DNA of 26,923 bases from an uncultured Bacteroidales bacterium (GTDB lineage: Bacteria; Bacteroidota; Bacteroidia; Bacteroidales; WCHB1-69): assembly GCA_937901455.1 (NCBI GenBank), contig CALDIA010000186.1:1-26923 (forward strand). Reading direction: 5' to 3'. Shown piece by piece: positions 5,923-12,238 of this stretch. Below the pieces are notes generated by a model that saw only the letters and a program-made list of their open reading frames with translations, was not told the origin of the DNA and made no database searches. The position numbers and the translations under genes are program-made. Position 1 is the first letter of the stretch. Every line of letters starts with the position of its first letter.

Positions 5923-8760
5923 ATGAAAAAGACACTTGCGTTTTTTTTGTTGATGTTGCCAGTGTGCGGTCTTTTCGCGCAAAACTATATTATCATGGGC
6001 TCGGCAGCAGCCTTTACGTCAATTGGAGAGGATCGGATGTACTTTTATGACCCGGGTGGCACGGCTGCTCATCAGGGTGACAATGCCCATCCGCAGGGCT
6101 ATTTCGCTACCGGCATCCGCGACACGATGCGTCTCAAAACCAACGTGACCAACACGCAGCTGTACTGCTTGTTTGAGACTTTCAGCATGGGAGTTGGTGA
6201 CACGCTCTGGATCTTCGATGGCGAGGACGTGACGGCCCCCATGGTAGGTTACTATAACTCGGTGAGCGATCCCGGTGAGATTTTGGCCTCCGGCCGCTCC
6301 CTGACCTTTGTGTTCCACTCGGACAATGTCAACGACTACGCGGAGTTGAGCGAGGGCTGGATTGCCCAAGTGTATGCCTATGTTACTACCCCACAGAACT
6401 GTCTCATGTCCACAGGTATGACTTTTTTGACCTGTAACGCCAAGTTCTATGACGAGGGTGGTCCAAATGGCAATATGCAGTCCACATCAGGAACTTTATG
6501 GTGCGAATTTTCCTCTCCGGTGGGATCTCATATCGAGATGGTTTTCTCACAGTTTACGGTTAATGGAACGATGAAGATTTATGATGGACAGTATTACGAT
6601 TCCCAAAAGCGCTTGATTGGCAAGTTCCACTCCAGCACCAGCTCACCCCCACATATCATCTCCAGCGGTTCCACCATCTCCATTGAGTATGTGGCTGCAT
6701 CGGGAGACAATAACAAGGCCGGCTGGGCTGCTGATGTTTCCTGTATTTCTGAATTGTATGAACCGACCGGTGGATCAGCCTGCCCTAGCATTGATATTAC
6801 GGCCGCCGACACTTCTGTCTCCTACGTGGAGTACGATTGCGACCAACCGGTCACCATTTTCAATGCCAAGGTGGTGGCCACGGGCCCTTATACTTTCGAC
6901 TATACGGTGCAGCAGATTGCCTATGATCCGCCATTTGCTTTCAGCGCCGGCACCTCTATCGGCGCCAGCACTGACGACAACTGGGTGACCAACGGTGTGG
7001 CCCTGCCTTTCCACTTCTCTTTCTTTGGTAATACCTATCAGATGGCCTACCCAGGGTGTAACGGTCTGATTTCCTTCAACTCGCATACTCACATGTCCAG
7101 TTGTGCGTGGGCAACTACGAGTTGTCCCACCTCGGCCCAAAACCCGCCTTATGGGAGTACCCCTTATATCTATCCAAATTGTGTGTATGGGGTATATGAG
7201 GATATATACCCAGGCCATTATATCAATGGCGGTGATATCAGATATGATGTGATGGGAACTCCTCCTTGTCGCGCTTTCGTGTTCAATTATGATAATGTGG
7301 GTCAGTATAGTTGTTATAACTCCAGCAACCCGAGCACATATAATTCCTACCAGATGGTGTTGTATGAAGGCACGAACATCATTGACGTCTATATCCGTCA
7401 CAGGGGCTGTTGCGCCAGTTGGAACAACGGTAATGGCGTGCTGGGTATTCAAAACAGCAATTCAGCGCAGATATTGGTGGCTCCTGGTCGCGACTTTGCC
7501 TCCGTGCAGGGCAACAATTGGACGGCCGACAATGAGGGCTGGCGCTTCACCCCCATCACTCCACTCGATCCGGACGGTACCATCACCTGGTATCGCAATG
7601 CAGTGCATCCCGACAGTGTGGTGGGCCAGAACTTCCGCTTGGTGGTCAGCCCGCAAGTCACCACCAGCTATATTGCGGTTTATCACTATACCAATGCCGG
7701 TGGTGACGTCTTTGACTTGAAGGACACCGTCCTGGTGCATGTGACCATCCCCCCGGTACAGGCTCTCAGTAACGCTGCTGAACATATCTGCCCCAACGAC
7801 CCTGTGATACTGAATGTAACTGCTGATAACAGTTTCTACGGCATCGATCCCGAACATTACCAATGGAGCACAGGGGATACTACTCAGGTGTGCAATGTGG
7901 CTCCTGACACCACGACAACCTATCAGGTGACCGTCACCTTCAACAATGGATGCATTAACACTTCCAATGTAACCGTCAATGTCACCGACCTAGGTTTTCC
8001 GAAAATCACTTCCACGGATGACACAATATGTATTGGCAATTCTGCCGTGCTGACTGCCACGCATCCTACCTCCAATGAATTTCTGTGGAACACGGGTGAA
8101 ATGACGCCCTCCATTCAAGTTTCGCCTACACAAACAGTTGACTATGTGGTAAGCTCTACTATGGAGGGTGGCTGTGTGACTACCGATACTTTCACGCTTA
8201 CAGTGGTGCCCTTGCCCGTTCCCGCATTCATTGCTACTCCTACCGATATCTATGTGGAGAACGGCGTCGGCACAGTATATTGCAATAGCTTGTCACCAGC
8301 ATCCTATGACCTGACGTGGAATTTCGGTGATGTGGGAGCCTTCGATAATGTGGTTGAACACGTCTCCGACCCGACGCACGACTATACCCGTGCCGGCTAT
8401 TATGCCATCACGCTCACCGCAGTGGACTCCAATGGATGCATCGATTCTGTACGGACACGTGTACAAGTGACGGTTCCCTATTTCTTCTATGTACCCAACT
8501 CCTTCTCTCCCAACGGGGACGGCATCAACGAAACTTGGGCTCCGCAAGGACAAGGCGTAGATCCCGCCGATTACCGGATGTTTATCTACGACCGCTATGG
8601 CAATGTGCTCTTCCAAACTACCAACCCGTACGATTATTGGGATGGCCGCAGTAAGACCGGCGACCATTTGCCCGCTGATGTGTATGTCTATTACATAACC
8701 TTCACAACCTTGAATGGGGATCCTAAGGAGTACCAAGGAACCATCACCCTTATCAAGTAG
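5923..8760 (+). CDS. Large secreted CUB/NIDO-like/PKD protein with T9SS type B sorting domain
   Basis: 945 residues. A signal peptide (residues 1-20, ending LFAQ) is followed by two CUB-like beta-sandwich domains (about 21-150 and 159-273). A cysteine-rich nidogen-like region spans about 330-520 (LPFHFSFFGNTYQMAYPGCN, then GCCASWNNGNGVLGIQN). Two Ig-like modules with WSTGDTT and WNTGEMT cores lie at about 614-763, a PKD domain at about 764-852 (TWNFGD, DYTRAGYYAITL), and a C-terminal CHU_C/gliding-motility-associated domain at 857-945 (PNSFSPNGDGINETW, YDRYGN, WDGR). The last domain directs export through the type IX system and surface anchoring or release. The mosaic of carbohydrate- and protein-binding folds, with no catalytic domain visible, suggests an adhesin or matrix protein; this is inference. 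The next gene begins immediately after its stop. Confidence 0.93.
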   Translation: MKKTLAFFLLMLPVCGLFAQNYIIMGSAAAFTSIGEDRMYFYDPGGTAAHQGDNAHPQGYFATGIRDTMRLKTNVTNTQLYCLFETFSMGVGDTLWIFDGEDVTAPMVGYYNSVSDPGEILASGRSLTFVFHSDNVNDYAELSEGWIAQVYAYVTTPQNCLMSTGMTFLTCNAKFYDEGGPNGNMQSTSGTLWCEFSSPVGSHIEMVFSQFTVNGTMKIYDGQYYDSQKRLIGKFHSSTSSPPHIISSGSTISIEYVAASGDNNKAGWAADVSCISELYEPTGGSACPSIDITAADTSVSYVEYDCDQPVTIFNAKVVATGPYTFDYTVQQIAYDPPFAFSAGTSIGASTDDNWVTNGVALPFHFSFFGNTYQMAYPGCNGLISFNSHTHMSSCAWATTSCPTSAQNPPYGSTPYIYPNCVYGVYEDIYPGHYINGGDIRYDVMGTPPCRAFVFNYDNVGQYSCYNSSNPSTYNSYQMVLYEGTNIIDVYIRHRGCCASWNNGNGVLGIQNSNSAQILVAPGRDFASVQGNNWTADNEGWRFTPITPLDPDGTITWYRNAVHPDSVVGQNFRLVVSPQVTTSYIAVYHYTNAGGDVFDLKDTVLVHVTIPPVQALSNAAEHICPNDPVILNVTADNSFYGIDPEHYQWSTGDTTQVCNVAPDTTTTYQVTVTFNNGCINTSNVTVNVTDLGFPKITSTDDTICIGNSAVLTATHPTSNEFLWNTGEMTPSIQVSPTQTVDYVVSSTMEGGCVTTDTFTLTVVPLPVPAFIATPTDIYVENGVGTVYCNSLSPASYDLTWNFGDVGAFDNVVEHVSDPTHDYTRAGYYAITLTAVDSNGCIDSVRTRVQVTVPYFFYVPNSFSPNGDGINETWAPQGQGVDPADYRMFIYDRYGNVLFQTTNPYDYWDGRSKTGDHLPADVYVYYITFTTLNGDPKEYQGTITLIK

Positions 8761-9495
8761 ATGCGACATATATATTTATATGTATTGATGCTCTCGTTGT
8801 TGTGGATGACGAGTTGCCGTACCATCACCCTTCGATGTCCCAAGGCCTTTGGCCAGGTGGTGGAGGTGGATACCGTTACTGTAGTGGAGATTGCACCGCC
8901 CGTTTCCGAAGCGGAGGTCTCTGATGCCCCAGAGCAGGTGTCCGCTACTTTGGAGACGAACTCTTTAGATACCCTGCCACCCGTGGCGCAGGGATACCAA
9001 TGGCTCACCTACCGAGGCAAGGCGGATGTGACTGACCCCGAGGGGACACGAACCTGTAATTTCTATATGGTGAACCGCACCGATAGCATCCTTTATCTTA
9101 ACCTGCATGCTTCCGGTATCGAGTTTATACGCGTTGTGTGTACCCCCGACAGTTTCATCTATGTCAATAAACTCAAGTACGAGTACTATAAGGGTAGTTA
9201 TGAACCCTTACAGCGAATCAGTGGATTGCCTATGGATTTTTCCATGATACAATCGGTCCTCAACGGCACTATAGATGAGGAAACAGAGGCGGCATTGCGG
9301 GCAAAGCGGTGGGAAGTGACCCCTTCGGCATATGCTCCGCTTGACTCCGCCCGCTCCTTCTTTACAGAGCTTACTCTAAAAGACCTGAACCGGCTGGTGG
9401 AGATTCATGCTGTGATGAAGTTGATAAGGTTGGATGTGCCAGGTCCTACCGCAATACATATTCCTGACCGCTTCAAGGAATTGAAAATGCCATAA
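8761..9495 (+). CDS. DUF4292 family lipoprotein
   Basis: 244 residues. The lipobox is TSC with Cys19, followed by a low-complexity acidic linker (about 35-75) and a LolB-like beta domain. YQWLTYRGKADVTD, RTDSILYLNLHASGIEFIRV, and the conserved CTPDSFIYVNKLKYEYYKG with GLPMDFSMIQSVLNG match the DUF4292 pattern of Bacteroidetes. The C-terminus ends in an IPDRFKELKM segment resembling the usual family end, but the region between is shorter than I expect (244 against about 260 or more). The ATG directly follows the TAG of the secreted protein, so the two genes are probably coupled. Its role is unknown; outer-membrane lipoprotein localisation or lipoprotein handling is possible from the fold. Confidence 0.82.
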   Translation: MRHIYLYVLMLSLLWMTSCRTITLRCPKAFGQVVEVDTVTVVEIAPPVSEAEVSDAPEQVSATLETNSLDTLPPVAQGYQWLTYRGKADVTDPEGTRTCNFYMVNRTDSILYLNLHASGIEFIRVVCTPDSFIYVNKLKYEYYKGSYEPLQRISGLPMDFSMIQSVLNGTIDEETEAALRAKRWEVTPSAYAPLDSARSFFTELTLKDLNRLVEIHAVMKLIRLDVPGPTAIHIPDRFKELKMP

Positions 9496-9504
9496 TTGTA
9501 AGTT

Positions 9505-11397
9505 ATGTTGTGTGCAGAGGATGTGAAGCGGCAGGCTAAATCGCTGGGCTTTATGCGTTGCGGAATTGCACCAGCCCAAGTGCTGAATGATGCACAAACA
9601 CTTTTTGAACAGTCAATAGCACAGGGATTTCATGCCGAGATGCGATTTCTGGAGCGAGAGGTGCCCCGCCGTTTTGACCCAAAGCTATTGTTGCCAGGTT
9701 GCCGCACCGTGATTGTGGTCACTTGGTCCTATCTGGCCGATGTGGAACCTGCCAGCGATCGTTATCGTACAGCTCGTTATACGTGGGTGGACGACTACCA
9801 TAAGGTGGTTAGAGAGCGTTTGCAACCATTGGCCGACGAGGTGATTCGACACAGTCGCGAAGCCCAATGCCGCATCACGGTTGACAGCTCCTGCATTTCC
9901 GAGAAACAGTGGGCCGCACAAAGCGGGGTGGGGTGTATCGGCAAAAACGGACTCGTCCACAATGAGGACGGATCCTTCTTCGTGATTGGAACATTGCTGA
10001 CCACCGAAGCGGTGGATGTGTATGATCAGCCGCGATTTTCCGACTGCGGCACGTGCCGGATCTGTGTTGACAGCTGCCCTGCCCATGCTCTTGACACCCC
10101 CTATAAAGTGGATGCGCGCCGTTGCTATGCATATCAGACTGTTGAGAGAAAAGATGTTGATATTGAGGTTTTTAAAAACAGTCCGCTGCTATTTGGCTGC
10201 GACATCTGCCAAGAAAAATGCCCCCGTAATAAAAAAAATATCACAGAATTGCCGAAGATATCAAAAACTTCTGTATTTTTGCGCCTCCAAAATCGGGACT
10301 TTGAAAATCTCACCCGTGAGAGCTTCAAAACCTACTTTGGAGAAACTGCTATAGCAAGAAGAACGTATCAGCGTTTTTTTCAAGCTATACAAATAAAGAG
10401 TGAAAACTCTCGCAACTTTGAAATATTGACAACGGAGAAAAGCAACATATTACAATGTGCCGGTCAGGTGCTAAGGGAAGAGGCAGCAGCTGTGTCAAGA
10501 CTGGAACAGTACCTGGATGAAAACTTCGTGGAGAGTATGGAACTGATCCTGCACTCCAAGGGTCGGCTGATTGTAACGGGAATAGGTAAAAGTGCCATCA
10601 TAGGTCAGAAGATAGTGGCGACACTGAATTCGACAGGCACCCCGGCGGCCTTCATGCATGCTGCAGATGCAGTGCACGGCGATTTGGGCATTATTCAGCC
10701 CGAGGATGTGGTCCTCTGCATCTCCAAAAGTGGCAACACGCCAGAAATCACCCTGCTGACCCCCTTCTTGAAACAGAACGGCAACAAGGTGATAGCCATG
10801 GTGGGCAATATGTCCTCCTTTTTGGCCAAGTCTGCCGACTATGTGCTCAACTGCACGGTGCTGAAGGAAGCCACACCGAACAACTTAGCCCCCACCAGCA
10901 GTTCCACGGCTCAACTGGCCATGGGCGATGCGCTGGCCACCTCACTGATGGTGATGAGAGGCTTCACACCAGAGGATTTTGCTAAACTTCATCCTGGCGG
11001 CGCCCTTGGCAAACGCCTGACAATGAAGGTGAAGGACCTTTACCTCTTTAACGAGAAACCCGCTGTTGCCCCGGATGCCTCCATTCAAGAGGTTATCCTC
11101 GAAATCTCCGGAAAATGTCTCGGCGTGACCGCCGTTGTCGATAACGGCAAGGTCATAGGGGCTATCACCGACGGGGACCTGAGAAGGATGCTGCAGAATT
11201 CTGCCGACTATGCCACCCTGACCGCCCAGGATGTGATGACCCGCTCGCCAAAGACGACACATGAAGAGACGTTGGCCGCTGATGCCGTCAACTATATGAA
11301 TACTCACAGTATCACCAACCTGTTTGTGGTTGACACTGACAACACTTACCTTGGCGTGATACATATTCATGACCTCATAAAAGAGGGACTCTATTAG
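9505..11397 (+). CDS. QueG-KdsD fusion: epoxyqueuosine reductase joined to arabinose-5-phosphate isomerase
   Basis: One 630-residue frame with two full enzymes. Residues 1 to about 295 are QueG, the cobalamin- and iron-sulfur-dependent reductase that makes queuosine at tRNA position 34. They carry the probable catalytic Asp127 in VDSSCISEKQWAAQSGVG, CIGKNGL, and both 4Fe-4S motifs: C181xxC184xxC187xxxC191P, then Cys207 with C232xxC235xxxC239P. The tail FKTYFGETAIARRTYQRFF is the normal QueG C-terminus. Residues of about 308-630 are KdsD/KpsF, which converts ribulose-5-phosphate to arabinose-5-phosphate for Kdo. It shows a SIS domain with TGIGKSAIIGQKIVATLNST, MHAADAVHGDLG, CISKSGNTPE and HPGGALGK, then two CBS domains (about 518-570 and 575-630). 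The join is only about 12 residues. No in-frame ATG exists for a separate KdsD; a TTG at 10426 would give a normal-length N-terminus. Loss of one T in the run at 10374-10380 would split the genes. Confidence 0.87.
   Translation: MLCAEDVKRQAKSLGFMRCGIAPAQVLNDAQTLFEQSIAQGFHAEMRFLEREVPRRFDPKLLLPGCRTVIVVTWSYLADVEPASDRYRTARYTWVDDYHKVVRERLQPLADEVIRHSREAQCRITVDSSCISEKQWAAQSGVGCIGKNGLVHNEDGSFFVIGTLLTTEAVDVYDQPRFSDCGTCRICVDSCPAHALDTPYKVDARRCYAYQTVERKDVDIEVFKNSPLLFGCDICQEKCPRNKKNITELPKISKTSVFLRLQNRDFENLTRESFKTYFGETAIARRTYQRFFQAIQIKSENSRNFEILTTEKSNILQCAGQVLREEAAAVSRLEQYLDENFVESMELILHSKGRLIVTGIGKSAIIGQKIVATLNSTGTPAAFMHAADAVHGDLGIIQPEDVVLCISKSGNTPEITLLTPFLKQNGNKVIAMVGNMSSFLAKSADYVLNCTVLKEATPNNLAPTSSSTAQLAMGDALATSLMVMRGFTPEDFAKLHPGGALGKRLTMKVKDLYLFNEKPAVAPDASIQEVILEISGKCLGVTAVVDNGKVIGAITDGDLRRMLQNSADYATLTAQDVMTRSPKTTHEETLAADAVNYMNTHSITNLFVVDTDNTYLGVIHIHDLIKEGLY
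10248..10281 (+). promoter_or_regulatory. Candidate internal promoter ahead of the KdsD half
   Basis: Inside the QueG C-terminal coding region, ATTG (10248-10251) is followed after 22 bases by TATTTTTG (10274-10281) and then CGCC. This resembles other promoters in the window (TAnnTTTG followed by GCC). It would start transcription near 10287, about 140 bases before the TTG codon at 10426 where an independent KdsD could begin. Because it lies in coding sequence the match could be chance. Confidence 0.4.
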
Positions 11398-11403
11398 AAC
11401 CCT

Positions 11404-11486
11404 GCCCAGGTGGCGGAATGGTAGACGCGCTACATTCAGGGTGTAGTATCCGAACGGATGTGCAAGTTCGACTCTTGTTCTGGGCA
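11404..11486 (+). tRNA. tRNA-Leu (anticodon CAG)
   Basis: A complete cloverleaf: acceptor GCCCAGG (11404-11410) pairs with TCTGGGC (11479-11485), with A11486 as discriminator. The anticodon stem is CTACA/TGTAG around loop TTCAGGG, anticodon CAG at 11437-11439. The long variable arm ATCC-GAAC-GGAT is the class II type expected for leucine. The T arm contains TTCGACT. The base pattern after the discriminator is CCCA rather than CCA, so CCA is probably added after transcription. The gene begins 6 bases after the QueG-KdsD stop, and a terminator follows 5 bases after it. Confidence 0.96.
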
Positions 11487-11491
11487 CCCAC

Positions 11492-11525
11492 GAGGAAGGT
11501 CTAAAAAACCTTCCTCTTTTGTTTT
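11492..11525 (+). terminator. Rho-independent terminator after tRNA-Leu
   Basis: GAGGAAGGT (11492-11500) and ACCTTCCTC (11508-11516) form a perfect 9-bp stem with a 7-base loop, followed by TTTTGTTTT. It would end transcripts carrying tRNA-Leu, including read-through from the QueG-KdsD gene. Its T tract runs straight into the rsmI -7 element. Confidence 0.93.
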
Positions 11526-11532
11526 ATATTTG
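11525..11532 (+). promoter_or_regulatory. Candidate -7 element (TATATTTG) of rsmI
   Basis: TATATTTG is a full match to TAnnTTTG and overlaps the last base of the preceding terminator's T tract. Only 9 bases separate it from the rsmI ATG, so the message should have almost no leader. No clear -33 TTTG is visible; the expected place is occupied by the terminator hairpin. Confidence 0.55.
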
Positions 11533-11541
11533 TCAGTCGCT

Positions 11542-12207
11542 ATGAAACTATACGTTATACCAACCCCTATCGGCAACATGGAGGATATTACCCTCCGCGC
11601 TCTCAAGGTGTTGCAGTCGGTTGACTTTATTCTTGCAGAGGACACCCGCACCACCAAACATCTGCTGCAGCATTATCAGATTGATAAGCGATGCATGGCC
11701 TATCACATCTTCAACGAGCATGCCCAGGTGGACGGTTATGTGCGGCAGATTCGCAACGCTGAGTCGGTGGCGCTTGTCAGCGATGCCGGCACCCCCGGAA
11801 TCTCCGACCCCGGATTTCTGCTGATCAGAGAGTGCATCCGCGAGCAGATTCCTGTGGAGTGCCTGCCCGGCGCTACCGCTCTGATACCCGCCCTCGTACA
11901 GTCAGGCCTCCCCTGCAGCAGCTTCTACTTCTACGGCTTCTTACCCCACAAAAAAGGAAAAGAAACCCTCCTCCGGCGCTTCGCAGAAATGGAGGAGACC
12001 ATCGTCTTTTATGAATCCCCCCATAGGCTGCTCAAAAGCTTAGAGAAGATGCAGGAAATCATCGGTCCCGACCGACCCGTTGCTATCGCCAAGGAACTTA
12101 CCAAGATGTTTGAGTTTACCTACAGAGGCACTATTCGTGAAGCTCTGGAGTACTTCTCCCAACAAGAGGTTAAGGGCGAGTTTGTCGTTGTGCTGGGCGG
12201 CTGTTGA
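11542..12207 (+). CDS. rsmI: 16S rRNA (cytidine-1402 2'-O)-methyltransferase
   Basis: 221 residues, the usual size in Bacteroidetes. The enzyme uses S-adenosylmethionine to 2'-O-methylate C1402 in the decoding centre of 16S rRNA. Signatures are PTPIGNMEDIT (from residue 7), AEDTRTTKHLL, SDAGTPGISDPG, LPGATALIPALVQSGLP and FYESPHR, all standard for the RsmI tetrapyrrole-methylase-like fold. ATG 11542 is chosen because MKLYVIPTPIGN is the conserved family start; the reading frame stays open further upstream only by running through tRNA-Leu. It lies between the tRNA terminator and lepA, whose promoter overlaps its end. Confidence 0.96.
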   Translation: MKLYVIPTPIGNMEDITLRALKVLQSVDFILAEDTRTTKHLLQHYQIDKRCMAYHIFNEHAQVDGYVRQIRNAESVALVSDAGTPGISDPGFLLIRECIREQIPVECLPGATALIPALVQSGLPCSSFYFYGFLPHKKGKETLLRRFAEMEETIVFYESPHRLLKSLEKMQEIIGPDRPVAIAKELTKMFEFTYRGTIREALEYFSQQEVKGEFVVVLGGC

Positions 12208-12222
12208 TTTATATAAAATTTG

Positions 12223-12230
12223 TACCTTTG
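12223..12230 (+). promoter_or_regulatory. -7 element (TACCTTTG) of lepA
   Basis: TACCTTTG followed by CCGCC is a full TAnnTTTG match 15 bases after the rsmI stop. It lies 8 bases before the conserved lepA ATG, predicting a leader of only a few bases. A partial -33 (TTG at 12204-12206) is 16 bases upstream, slightly short of ideal. Confidence 0.65.
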
Positions 12231-12238
12231 CCGCCATT

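Noticed and set aside
7289..7720. Overlapping alternative frames inside the secreted mosaic protein
   Set aside because: They follow the codon bias of the real frame, which has clear domains throughout.
11458..11541. N-terminal extension of rsmI
   Set aside because: The extra 28 codons run through tRNA-Leu and its terminator; the conserved protein start is at 11542.
12080..12238. N-terminal extension of lepA into rsmI
   Set aside because: The conserved LepA start is MKNIRNF at 12239 and a promoter lies just upstream.
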